Below the pieces are notes generated by a model. That model saw only the letters and a list, made by a program, of their open reading frames with translations, was not told the DNA's origin and made no database searches. DNA of 64,000 nucleotides from Stropharia rugosoannulata (taxonomy: Eukaryota; Basidiomycota; Agaricomycetes; Agaricales; Strophariaceae): positions 1,116,001 to 1,180,000 of the forward strand of contig JANCIK010000001.1 in assembly GCA_028532985.1 (NCBI GenBank), written 5' to 3'. Of this stretch, positions 23,433 to 34,564 are shown in pieces; within the stretch, counting starts at the first letter, position 1; the number at the start of each line of letters is the position of its first letter. A program made the translations under genes and the position numbers.

Positions 23433-24155
23433 GTGAGCAACATGGCTATCAGGCGTTCTACACGAGGCCAAAGCAGGGGTCTTAGGTCTGCCACTGGTAG
23501 CGAATGGCGGCTTCCTGACGCATTCAACGAGGCAAATGCTCAAAGTGCCTTGGATAGCCGTTTATTAACTCGTCATTCGACTGTGCTTTTTTCTGTGATC
23601 TCTGCATTCGACTGTCATGTATCCGAGCAACAGCATGTTGCCGTAACCGGCTGCTGTGCCAGTTTAACAATAACTTGCGCCGGTCACTTTTATACGGTCC
23701 ATGATCACAATCAGCAGTCTAATCATGGAACAACGTTAAATGACGCACCTATTAACCGCCAGTTCTATTATCCCCTGGCAGTCTCTGGCGACGCAATAGA
23801 AGAGGATCTGAAAAATGGGGACTCGGTGGGAACGCTTCATCAGAATAGTACAAGGGAGCGCAAAAAGGTATACCCTGCCGTGGAGCTCCAACAACTTTCA
23901 TCAAACTTCAATGATCCAGTCCGCTGCGCAACATATTTATCTAAAGAGTGGGCAGCATACAGCCTCCCACAACCCGATTATGATCACACGGTTTCAGAGT
24001 CAATGAAGGCGGATACACGGCATCCAAGTTTACCAATGGTAAGTATAGTTAATGGTCACACATGCCCGAGGGGTGAACGTCCAAAACCATTTCTGCCCAG
24101 AAACAAAGCAACGAAGCTAATTGCAACGTTGAGATTCACTGATGAGCATCTCTGA
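23433..24155 (+). CDS. uncharacterised 240-aa open reading frame
   Basis: Single uninterrupted frame from MSNMAIRRSTRG to RFTDEHL. No signal peptide, TM helix or motif recognised. It is somewhat longer than expected by chance in this base composition but lacks introns in an otherwise intron-dense genome. It could be a lineage-specific gene, a decayed gene or chance. Confidence 0.25.
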   Translation: MSNMAIRRSTRGQSRGLRSATGSEWRLPDAFNEANAQSALDSRLLTRHSTVLFSVISAFDCHVSEQQHVAVTGCCASLTITCAGHFYTVHDHNQQSNHGTTLNDAPINRQFYYPLAVSGDAIEEDLKNGDSVGTLHQNSTRERKKVYPAVELQQLSSNFNDPVRCATYLSKEWAAYSLPQPDYDHTVSESMKADTRHPSLPMVSIVNGHTCPRGERPKPFLPRNKATKLIATLRFTDEHL

Positions 24156-24535
24156 AATCCATCTAGGATTTCTGCACGCTATACATGGACAAGCTGGTGT
24201 AGCGGCCATCGAAGTTGACAGTTAACAGTGCTCTAAAGAGCTCTGGTGGGCCTTGGCCGTGCCTTAGCAGAACTTGGTCTCTTTCAAGCAGACCAAAGTG
24301 GAGTACTGCGACAGCCTTCTCGATGGTAGTAGCAATAATACACATCTCTTTATGCATGAGACGTCGGCAAAACATCAGTAGTTACACCATGTCAGGCGTT
24401 TGAGCGGACCTAATAATACACAGAACGACCCAGAAAAACCAAACAGAAAACGACTTTCGACCAACTGATGTGGGATTGACAGTTTGAACAGCGCAGCAGA
24501 ACGACCTTCCTTGGACACGGTGTATAAATTCACCT

Positions 24536-25987
24536 TCACAGCTTTGGGATCACTAAAAGTTAAAACCGAATGAACCATGACGTCAGCTGAGAAGTGCGGC
24601 AATGCTCACCATGCCCTTTCTCTACCTGCAGCATATTCCTTTCCTTCAAAATGCTCATCTCTTTCTCCAAAAGCGCAGTATCGAGCGGTGCGTGCGTCTT
24701 GCCTGCAGAATAGATGGGATAGATGATAAGCGCTACATGGCGCAGGCGTGCGAGCTCTTTGCACGTTAGAAATTTATCAATTGCAACCCATATCCTGCTA
24801 TCGAACTCCCCAAGAGGATTGGCCTGTAGGACTTCGCACTTAAGGATGACATCTTGAATTATGTTGGCCGGCGGGAGGTTAGAGAAGAGCTCAGAGAGCC
24901 AAAACAGCGCAGGGCTTGACTCGACATCATCGAAATCAGATATTTCGATGCTGAATTCTAGCCTGTGAAGATTGGGAATGATGCGAAGGTGGAATGGGTT
25001 GCTGGTAATGTCTCTGATATCAGCACCTGTGTAGTGCCATCAGCAAAAACTTGTGGGAAGCTAGTAATAATACTGACACATAACTGGCGGCGTTAGCCTG
25101 AGGATTTCGAGGGACGGGGAGAATCGTTCTATGAAGTCCGACATGGCGGACATATCCTTGTTGTACCTAATAGTGCTACCATACACGGCTAGGGAGAGTT
25201 GCTTGAGAGAAGAATTGTCTATGCCCGGGATATCTGGGTTCTGAAGCCATGAATTGAGATTTAAAAACGTATCCCGAGATTCAATTATTTCGAGGTTTTC
25301 CAAGCAAAGGGAGCTCGCTAGATCCGGCAATAGTGCGGCTGTGTCGCTGTCCAAGAGAGAGACGCAGCGGAGTATGAGGTGCTTCAAGTTCGAGCATACA
25401 CGAAGTGCGTTTATAGGAAAGTCTTCGACAAGTAAAAGGGATAGTTTGGTCAAGTTGGGGCGAGTGAAGGCCTCGTAGAATGAGCTGTGAAGGCGGGGAG
25501 ATAAATCCACCCATTTAATTGGACTAGTGGTCGATTCAATTGATATTTCTTTCAGATTTGACAGCCCAGCTATCACTTTGGGGAGCGCTGCATCTTCACG
25601 TATCCAATCCGTCTGGGTAGCATCTTGAGCTTGCGACCCATACTGATCCACCTGGACCTGGAGGGAGGTGATATATGGTATGAGATGCTCGGCGGTCGAT
25701 AATAGGCTCCAAAGGCGAGTCGCTGGACGCTCATTGTCGGATGAAGCTCTGAGTGAGATGTTTCCAAAAAGCAGCTTTCTACTTGGGTGAACGAAGTCCC
25801 ATGCCACCAGGGCACAATTGGAAAGCGCTTCTTGGTCCCCGGCAAGATAATCGACGACGCAATGCACCAAGTCGGTGGGGAAATATAAGGTTTTCTCGAG
25901 CATCTGGTTATCGACAAGAGGGTTCTGGACAAGAGTTGAGATATCATGAGCCCCTATACGTCTCACAGATAGTGCGTGGGTGCTCAC
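24536..25987 (-). CDS. F-box-like protein
   Basis: Starts MSTHALSVRRIG. Residues about 28-70 read TLYFPTDLVHCVVDYLAGDQEALSNCALVAWDFVHPSRKLLF (given here only as the extent 25780-25905), the usual N-terminal F-box-like helix set of Agaricomycete proteins. Leucine-rich stretches typical of LRR-like backs follow (NLKHLILRCVSLL, SLCLENLEIIES, SSLKQLSLAVYG). Introns after PPVMC (gtcagt...cacag) and near EKGH (gtgagc...tttag) lead to a short last exon ending HVIPKL with TGA at 24536-24538. If the last intron is spliced differently the frame could run to 24375. F-box proteins recruit substrates to SCF ubiquitin ligases; the target is unknown. The family is very large in mushrooms. Confidence 0.75.
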
Positions 25988-26796
25988 CTAAATCCTATAG
26001 AGAAAAATTCACCGCGGACTGAGAAAAGGGTGACCTGGAAAGGAAGAAGATCCAGAGATGATAAAATAGATATTCCAATCTCACTGTGGACTTGGCTTTA
26101 TCCTAACAGTCTCTTTTGAATCGAGGAAAGTTCGTATGAGCTATGAGTACTATCATCGCGAAATGTTGACATGATTAAAGGACTAGATATAGTTTGATCG
26201 GGCAGGCCGCCACAGGATGCCCATGACATTGTGGCCAATTGTGGCCAATCAGGTTGTCCAGGAAGAGAGCCCGTAGGTGCTATATGGAGGAGCAGTCGGT
26301 CATTTATGATGCATCGCTGGTGAGGAAGCCATAGCTGGCGGCTGCTGGCGGTGAGCAGAGCTGCCAGAAAGCGACGGCGACGTCATCGCTATTCTGAACA
26401 CTTCCCACCCTGCCCTAAAGTACCCGCCATGGTTCAGCGTACTGTTTGACACCGCATCCAGAGAAATTCATATTTATCGTCTGGCATAGTATGCTCCTAC
26501 TTCCTATACTCATGAACAAAGGTCTGGCACCTCATGTGTCATGACCTCCACTCGATTTCGTCGATGCACAATCAAAAGCCGCTATCTATCCTTGATCTAT
26601 CCTGTCGGTTTTGGAATGCCAGAGCGATCCTTTCCCCTCTGCGTCAAATACAACTGCAAGCGGACGTGCTAAATGACAAGCACCGGTGAAAATCGAAGCC
26701 CCTGTTGTCACTTCGTTTTTGCTGGACTTGCGGGCAGCGGCGCAGGTCCGAAAAATCAAATCGTGTTAAGGTGACTTCAACTTCTTTTGCATCAGC
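25988..26796. other. intergenic, no supported gene
   Basis: 5' flank of the F-box gene. Contains a perfect local direct repeat of GTGGCCAATT near 26231-26250. No coding content recognised. Confidence 0.45.
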
Positions 26797-27405
26797 AGGT
26801 TGTTCTTGAGTCTGGTGTCGTGATGTCTCTCGGATCTGCTGCGGGGAAATGCTGTGGAGCGCTGTCGCAGACATGTGCATATGCATTATTCCTGTCGTAT
26901 ATTTACGCGTTTTTGGGGTCTCAAGGACAGGACAGTCGTAATGTTGAAGGAACCACTTATACTTGCGTACATAGCGTCCATAGCCCTAGCTCAAGCAGGA
27001 CCGTATACCTAATGTGGCGGGCAACACTGGACGGGAGTAACAACATGCCAAACAGGGTGCATTATTTGAGACTGCTTTCAGTTCAACCCGGAGTTGACTA
27101 ACACACGGTTCAGGTGGACTTGTACTTACTCTAACTTCTACTATTCTCAATGCACACAGGGCTCCGGAAATAGGCAGATATAGACCGTAGCAGAAAGTAC
27201 AACAGCTTCTCAGAAAACTGGTTCAACTATTTCAGACCCTTCGACCCCTAGTTCTAGCACAAGTGCCTCTGACACGAGCAGAACTGCTTCTACCGGAAAG
27301 CCACCGGCTTTAGGGTATTCGTTTTTTGATCGCATACGCCTAGTTTTATTGACGTGTGCACAGGTGGAAATCCTTAGGGAGTGCCTATGGTTGCAGTGAG
27401 TGGCA
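26797..27405 (+). pseudogene. degenerate 5' copy of the CBM1-GH27 alpha-galactosidase
   Basis: Aligns with 27719-28487 from promoter through the first GH27 residues. The ATG at 26941 gives a signal peptide (MLKEPLILAYIASIALAQAG), and then the CBM1 is broken by TAA at 27010-27012 where the intact gene has CAG. The CBM1 intron and its splice sites survive, and GWTCTYSNFYYSQC follows. A second stop lies at 27181-27183 at the beginning of a Ser/Thr-rich linker. The copy reaches GKPPALG and, across a residual intron, a worn W-x-S-x-x-AYGC, and then similarity ends. The rest of GH27 is absent, so this is a partial duplication and not a whole-gene copy. Confidence 0.82.
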
Positions 27406-27718
27406 CAATGATCCTTGCTACACATCAGGGCCCTGACTCACTTTAAATTATAGATGGTGGCTCCTGGACTGACTGCCTGAATTCAGATCGTTGAAGTCAC
27501 TGGGGATCACCAATAGCCTACATGATCTCGTCTAGTATTCTGTAGGTGTTGCTAATAGGGATGGGTTTCGATGTTGCACTTTCAGATGATAATGAACGTT
27601 ATCTCTCTTGTCGGTATCGGACTACTGGAGTAATTCTTCTCCCTTTCTGTTGTCAGTATGTTTTCGCTGGATTTTCTATGCGAATTTTACTCCTGTCATA
27701 TTTTTGATTTTGGAGTCA

Positions 27719-27994
27719 GCAGGTTGTTTTCGAGTCTGGTGTCGTGATGTCTCTCGGATCTGCTACGGGGAAATTCTATGAAGTTCTGTCGCATACATGT
27801 GCACACTCATTATTTCTGTCTCTGGCGTTCGTTGTGGTCCCACTGAGCGCTATGAACCCTTTTTACACAAGGCATCTGTGGAATGGCCGAGAATTGTCCA
27901 GGACTGCGCGTTGTGACCTTGCGTTGAATATCGCGTGATAATGAAAACGCATATATTTACGCGTTTTTTGGGTCTCGACTACAGACACTCCAAA
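27719..27994 (+). promoter_or_regulatory. duplicated upstream region of the alpha-galactosidase gene
   Basis: CAGCAGGTTGTT and the following 90 or so bases (with TGTCGTGATGTCTCTCGGAT) match 26797 onwards. The two copies share a TATATTTACGCG block just before each start codon. Between these, the downstream copy has about 110-150 bp not present upstream. Confidence 0.6.
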
Positions 27995-30256
27995 ATGTTG
28001 AAGACGTCGTTTATACTTGCATCCCTAGCTTCCATAGTCCTAGCCCAAGCAGGACCATATGCACAGTGCGGTGGTCAAAGCTGGACGGGTGCAACTACCT
28101 GTCAAACAGGGTGCGTTATTCAATTCGAGACTACTTGAAGGACAAGTCAGGAACTAACTGTTCCCTTTGGCTAGATGGACATGTACTTACTCTAATCCAT
28201 ACTACTCTCAATGCATACAGAGTTCGGCAACAAGCCAGACGTCGACAGTCACCCAGAAGAGCAGCTCCACAATTTCAGGTTCTTCAACCACGGGTGCCAC
28301 TTCTACGACCAGCGCGCCTACTGTAACTCTTACGGGTATAGCGGCTACCGCTCCTACAACGCCACCGTCTACGTTAACTGGAAAGCTGCCGGCTTTAGGG
28401 TAAGCGTTTATTTGAGTGCATATATTTACCTGTTAATCTATATGTGTAGGTGGAATTCCTGGAATGCTTACGGCTGCAGTGAGTAGTATAACAAACTTAT
28501 TCTCTAGAAACGTCGCCCAACACCCTGTTCTTATAGACATCAACGAAACAAAGATACTTAATGCAGCGAACCAATTTGCATCGCTTGGCCTGAAAGCTGC
28601 TGGATATCAATATATCAATATTGACGTATGCACCTTCTAGGGCATGGTGCTCGTAGCTATTAACTTTATACTCTAGGACTGCTGGGCACTCATGGCTCGC
28701 AACGCAACAACTGGACGAATTGTTCCCGATCCTTCGAAGTTCCCAAATGGTTTGGAAGCAGTTGCCACCCAGGTCCACAATCTGGGATTGAAGATGGGTA
28801 TCTACAGGTAAGGGCAAGCGCCTATCCCGCTCACCTTCAAGCTTCAAGTCTCAATATCCATTGCTCTATAGTGACGCTGGCACCAATACCTGCGCTGGAT
28901 ACCCGGGATCGTTGGGCAATGAGATGATCGATGCAGCGACTTTCAATGACTGGGGTATCGATTACCTCAAATATGGTTACTCACTGCCCTATTATGTAAA
29001 ATTCAAGCAACTCACCGTACCTATAGATAACTGCAATGTCCCGGGAAACTGGAGTGATAGTGGGGTGATTGTCTCAAACTTAATTATACTTTGTTTCTTC
29101 GTTAATAATATTTCTTTCAGACTCCCCAAGGCAACAACTGGTAGTGAGTTTGCGTGCATTTCCGTATACATTTTACTGGTGTTTAATGTTTTACTAGCAA
29201 CTCTAATTCGGCCATTCGGTATCGCCAAATGACGTAGGCCTCTTATAATCTTCTAGTTTTCAACAGGCACTAAACTCTACATGTGAACAGCGCAGCGCTT
29301 GCTGCTATATCGCGCCCCGTGCAGTTTAGCCTTTGTATCTGGGGCGATGCAAACGTATGGGAATGGGGTGCAAGAGTTGTAAGCAAGAGCTCATGGGATA
29401 CTGGACAAATCTGCCGAACTAAGAGTTCACCTTACTCAGGGTCACTCTTGGAGGATGTCCGGGGACGCGACGTACGTATCGATGCTCGTCAATGAATCGG
29501 TTTGAGAATTAGTTTCTAGCGCGTCGTGGTCATACATAACGAGCATTATCACGACAAATGTGAAATACCTATCGTACGTCAATTTCTTCGCTCACAATGA
29601 TATGGATATGATGGAAATTGGTATGTGGTGGATGTAGCTCATCACTTGTTCCGAAACTTATCGGTAGTGACTTTGCAGGCAACGGCGATTTAACAATTCA
29701 AGAACAGAGGACTCACTTCGCTGCATGGTGCTTCTTGAAGAGCCCCATTCTCCTGTACGTGCTTAAATATTCTTTGATACTTGAAATATGCTTACTTGGA
29801 ACAACGAATTGTAGGGGAACGGATGTAAATTCATTTTTCTTTATAGAAATTACGTTCTGACCTGCCTTGTCTATCTTTCAGATGAGCCAGCTGAACTCTA
29901 CCCAGCTTGCTATCATAACTAATGCCGAACTGCTTGCGTTCCACCAAGACTCCACCGTTGGCACACCGGCTATGCCGTTCACCTCATTCTCTTCTATGCC
30001 CACGACGTCGCCGCCTGAGTATTACTCTGGAACATCCAGCAAGGGTGTTCATGTGTTCATCATCAACACATCGTCGACCACAGCCACGAAGCAGTTCAAC
30101 TTTGCTAATATCCCAGGGCTTTCTAGTACTGGAAGCTTCAAGGTGCATGACATGTGGGCTGGAGCAGATTTATCTGGAAGCTTCACCTCTTCTTCGACCT
30201 TCACCGTCAGTGTTGCCCCGCATGATACTGTCGCATATTTGATCACGTCTGCATGA
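27995..30256 (+). CDS. secreted alpha-galactosidase, CBM1 plus GH27
   Basis: About 13 exons. The signal peptide [18 protein letters not shown] is followed at once by a CBM1 ([17 protein letters not shown], then [13 protein letters not shown], with the cellulose-binding aromatics), a Ser/Thr linker, and the GH27 barrel opening [14 protein letters not shown]. Splicing rebuilds [20 protein letters not shown] and YLKYDNCN (nucleophile Asp). It also rebuilds [26 protein letters not shown] (acid/base Asp), [27 protein letters not shown] and a C-terminal beta domain ending [14 protein letters not shown]. It removes terminal alpha-1,6-galactose from galactomannan or raffinose-type sugars and is held on cellulose by the CBM1. 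One oddity is Cys-Asn at the [15 protein letters not shown] junction, where Trp-Tyr is usual. Intact as read. Confidence 0.92.
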
Positions 30257-31027
30257 GAGGCGAGTCTTGGGCGAGCCATGTTGTTCAGAAGTTATTTTGG
30301 AGAATGTCATGTATGTACAAACATTCAATCAAACTGTTGCTCGTAAGACAAGGCACTGGACATAACTTGACGCTTATCGCTTTTCTGATTTTTGTTTAGG
30401 TACTCGACCTACTAACTTGTACAATCCCAAATGGAAGCGGTCAATCATAGGGGCAATGGCGCGTACCAGCGCGTACCTCGCGTACTCGACTCCTTGGTAT
30501 GATCTTGGCATCTTTGCCCCGTTCTCAATCCTTGAAATGATTCAATCCGCTCCCGCAATTCAACACCCAGTTCGTTGGAAGACGTATATTATATGACTCC
30601 TGTCCCCTCTGACTGTCACGATACAAGGGACAATTGTCGTGATGATATGTCCTTTCAAGAACAAAAACATTCGCTCAGTCATAGCCAGCGGACTACTGTA
30701 TGCGAGACGACCTGCTCCCCAAGCTGATTGTTCAACTGGACAGTATGTAATGCCTTTAAAAAAATTAGGGATATCGATGATACAGAACGATAGAAAACGA
30801 CTTAGGAAGACTTGGGAAGACTACACGCAGAGCTGGAGACAGCCTGGAGTCATTTACACAATGCGGATCGTAATTCTGCCTCGGAGCCATATGTCCGGAA
30901 TACCAAGTAAATCGATTATCGCGTGCACATGTATGCATGTTGGGTACCCCTGGAAGTTGGACGTCTATAAAACTGCTCTGTCTTTACGCAGAGCAGTTCA
31001 TCCCCCAAGGACTCAGAAGAAAGCAAA
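30257..31027. other. intergenic with promoter of the membrane protein gene
   Basis: No gene recognised. TATAAAA at 30966-30972 precedes the next start by about 55 bp. Confidence 0.5.
30966..30972 (+). promoter_or_regulatory. TATA box of the membrane protein gene
   Basis: TATAAAA 56-62 bp upstream of the ATG at 31028. Confidence 0.55.
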
Positions 31028-32024
31028 ATGATACCCCTTTCCATTCGTTCACAAGCCACCCTCTTTTTACTTTTGTCCACTGCCATCGCCTTGAGTGAAG
31101 CACGGATCAAGCCCAACGTGAAGAAGCCATTCCAGTTGATCCTGACTCCAGTGCAAACAGCAACATTTGTGTTTTACATTATTTTTGGCCTAACCACACT
31201 TTTTCAATCGTTCTCGGCGTTCCTTAGAGCCATTTCTGCCGTCCGCAATCTGGGACGCCGTGCCCAGACAGCAGGGGATGAACGCGACGTAACAACTGGA
31301 ATCATCTGCGTTCTTTTTGTCTTCCTAGGTGCCTGCTCATCTCTTGTCTACGACGTATTATCCGCTGTGTGGATTGTCTTTGCGCAAAATCAGTTCAAGC
31401 AGAGAGTGATCCCCGACGCGTTCTACTCGGCGAAGTTTGCAATGTCCGAGGGAGCAGATTTTCTCATCTGCTTCGCAATGCTAGCGCTTATGTACCACCG
31501 CGCGCGTCTTGCATACGGGAACAAGGCTGAAGAAATGTATCCATTCAAACTTAAACTGTGCTTCGACGTGTTATTGCTCCTGGCCTTCCTTGCATCAATC
31601 ATCGTGTACGCCGCTCTCCGGTCGGTATATTCAACTTCGACGAATGTCCCCGAGGCGTACTCCCAGCTCCTGACAATGACCCGCATTGTGATCGGAATTT
31701 TTTGTGTCTTGGCTGTCAACGTGGCAGTATCGTCCATATGGGCATGGCTGAAGTTAAAACATATCTCCCAGCCCGATGCGGTAAGTCGTTTGCTATTTGT
31801 GGATATATCCATTATTCAATGGTCAAAAAATGCAGGTTATTCTGGGTCAAATTGTCAAGTTCATCTCTCCAATGCTCATTTTAAGGGGAGTTTTCAAGAT
31901 TGTTGAATACGTTCTTACATTCAATAATCTGAGCCTCACCCCGGAGTACCAGGATTCCATCCGCCTAGCACGGTCTATCACTATCGGCGCCACATACTTC
32001 ATCATTTTGATATTTGCCCTCTGA
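31028..32024 (+). CDS. uncharacterised multi-pass membrane protein
   Basis: Two exons joined by gtaagt...tgcag (SQPDA/VILGQ). The protein of about 310 residues has an N-terminal hydrophobic segment that may be a cleaved signal and about seven further hydrophobic helices: FVFYIIFGLTTLF, TGIICVLFVFLGAC, FLICFAMLALMY, VLLLLAFLASIIVYAAL, IVIGIFCVLAVNVAVSSIW, ISPMLILRGVFKIV and ATYFIILIFAL. No receptor or transporter signature recognised. The topology resembles the fungal 7-TM proteins of unknown function common in Agaricomycetes. Confidence 0.75.
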
Positions 32025-32295
32025 GCCATTATGTTCTTTATATATGCAACTATGAATCCCGCAATCTCTGTGTACATATTGGATATGATTTAGTTGACTG
32101 CATGTAGTTCTCAATGTAGCAATTAAAGAGTGTTTTGTCGTTGCAACTTCCGAAAGTAATGTTTCTCTCTTGAGCGAGTCTGTAAATGATCAATCGATCA
32201 TCTCGAAGACTCTGACCAACACAGTTAAATTATGTAAAGCTAAATAACGGTATAGAGCTAGAAAATTTGATGAATAGAGGCTGTATCATGTTTTG

Positions 32296-34564
32296 CTAAG
32301 ACTTCAGCATATCCCGCATCGCGTCCGCTATGGCGAAGCTAGAACTGACTATTATTTTCCACGCCTCTTTCTCTTCGTAGGCCTCGTGATTTCTCCAGAC
32401 GAGGTTTAGCTTGTCGACATGACTGCGAAGTCTCTTTACATTATCATTTATATCGTCTGAGGGGGAGCAGTTGGTTTTGCACATATGGATGACATCTGAT
32501 CCAGTGGCAATAACCCTTGCAACGTTTTCCGTTACAGTTGGCTTCGTTGTCGGAGAATACAGTTCTGATATCAGATTCTGGATGGTCTCCGCCAGTGCTC
32601 TGCTTTGGGCCTCAAAATAAGGCTTTGGGAATACAAATCAATGAAAAGTTTTCTATCACCCCAATTAGAATACGCTACCTGATACACGGCGGTTTTAGTC
32701 TTCGTCCCTTCGGGCGACGGTGTAGATCTTTCAGTTATGACCGCGATTGACACAGAAGAAGGTCTGCTACTTTGCCCTGTGTTCATGTTGCTGGATAGAA
32801 ATTGGAAGAAATTCTGCCCTATATCACCTAGACTCGATATTGACCGCCTGGATGTGGTTATTCGTTCTCCACCACTCCAGCTAGAGACAGCGTTTCTGCT
32901 ACTGGAGGTGCTCGCCGTTGCACTAGCACTTACGGACCCAAGCGCTTCCGAGGTCCATGGAGCACGAGAAGGTCGCGAGCTACAATTTAATGAACTTTCG
33001 GCTCTCATGGCAAGTGGAACGTAGAATGCGTGCCCGATTTCGACGACAGTATCGGACACCCGTTTGGCAGCAGCTTCGAGGAAGCTGATGGGGGACATAC
33101 CAGCGCTTTTTGCATAATGCCTCGTCGTGTCCATAAGGATAGTCATTTCTTCTTTTGCTGAATATCCTAGCGATTGCAAAACGGGAAGACTAATGTCAGC
33201 AGGCATGTTATCACCCGAGTGTCTTTCGTATGCTGTTATATCTTGAATGATGTTTGCTACTGCATCAGCGGCGCATGTAGCATACCTGAGCACCTTGGTA
33301 TGTTGGTTGGATCTGGCGGTTCCTAAAAGCTTATCAATGGAGGAGGTGAACTGCTGGATATGTATATCAGGAACGCCCGGTTTTGTCGTCATGAACAGGA
33401 TTTGTTCATCTTCATGATCTGTATTTATGGAGCGGGGTACGAACTCTGAAGTACAATATATTGTTAGCAAGATTGTGGAAGATATAGTACATCTGTCGAA
33501 CCTTTGAACTTGCTCAAGTCAGCCTTGATTTGTTCATAATCTTTCCTGAACTCCTGGATCATATTTTCGAGCATGCATATAGCTGTTCTACTGGACTCTT
33601 TATCATCAACCAGTTTGTTGTTCATAATCCAAAGCTCTTTAATCTCTGCATGCAGATGCTTAACGTCGGCGTTATATCGAGATTTGAGATACTCTGCCTA
33701 CAATATTATTTGAGCATTATTATCAATGAAAACACAGGAGGAATTGGCTTCAAACCTCCTTTTGGATAGACTCATTATCTTTTTCTAGTCGATTGCACCG
33801 ATTACGAAGCTGTGAAATCTCTTCTTGCATTTGACACACTTCAAATTCGGAGGCATGTTGGTACTTGACTCCACGATCCCAACCGCGTAGAGGTGTATCA
33901 ACTGGAGTAGTCTAAACGTTGTCCAGATCAGTTACACTACAGTAAAGCAGATAATTTACTGCCTTACCTCCGCCCAAGTTAGGTGAGGATAACGACGCTC
34001 AGTCATCTCAAAATAAATGTCGGCTGCAACGTCTTCTAAGCTCTCTTGTTTCATCTGTGACAGCTGCTGACGCGCCCTGGTTCGTGTTGAGTGGGATCCC
34101 AATTTTGAAGGGAGAACGAGCACTGTAAGCTTTTACAGTCTAGCTCCTCGATTAGGGCCACATTGAAGAACGAACACAGACCTTCCTCGCGCGACTTCCT
34201 GTCCATAATTTCGTCACAAAGGTCATTTAACAGCTCGTCGAACTGCTCATTGGATAGATCTGTCAGCTTAGGCTGAGGATCGGGACGCCAGTCAGGACGT
34301 CCTATTGTCGAATAAGTATAAGTATAAAATGAGGAGTCTTGGTAGGCGCGATTGAAACAACGTACTTTTAGCCAGGTAGTCCTCCAGGAACCGCCCCAGT
34401 TCATTATATCGCACCGTTGTGTAGTCCACTGAATAAACGGAAGACGCAGATGTGGACGCTTGAACAGAGTAGCGATCTGAGTCCCAGAAATACGTGTAAC
34501 GCCCGGTGCTCGAGGAGAACGTGGGCGACGATACGAGGGAGTTCCGCCTGGGAATGGATGCCAT
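32296..34564 (-). CDS. diverged Spa2-homology-domain (SHD) protein, Spa2 paralog
   Basis: Begins MASIPRRNSLVSSP. The SHD region spans the first exons: YNELGRFLEDYLAK, then LTDLSNEQFDELLNDLCDEIMDRK (34190-34280) and ARQQLSQMKQESLEDVAADI..EMTERRYPHL, the paired SHD repeats that bind MEK/MAP-kinase and polarity factors in yeast Spa2. A coiled coil follows (QMQEEISQLRNRCNRLEKDN). The conserved C-terminal domain (DIHIQQFTSSIDKLL to SSFAIADAMRDMLKS) matches the end of the neighbouring Spa2 (SSFAIANAMKGLMKL). It lacks the long acidic/Ser-rich middle of its neighbour and is shorter. Tandem duplication followed by fast divergence is inferred. A role at hyphal tips is likely by homology only. Confidence 0.82.

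Larger units (their letters stand above)
22434..24535. other. 2.1-kb intergenic region with one orphan ORF
   Basis: Promoter of the copper radical oxidase gene on the left, 3' flank of the F-box gene on the right. The only long ORF is listed separately (23433-24155). The remainder shows no recognisable element. Confidence 0.45.

Noticed and set aside
24375..24535. extension of the F-box protein to a stop at 24375
   Set aside because: With the best splice pair (gtgagc / tttag) the frame ends at 24536. The downstream frame needs a different phase for which I see no donor.
27905..27994. possibility that the alpha-galactosidase starts upstream at 27935
   Set aside because: That Met gives no signal peptide start, whereas Met 27995 gives a perfect signal peptide directly followed by CBM1, matching the ATG in the duplicated copy at 26941.
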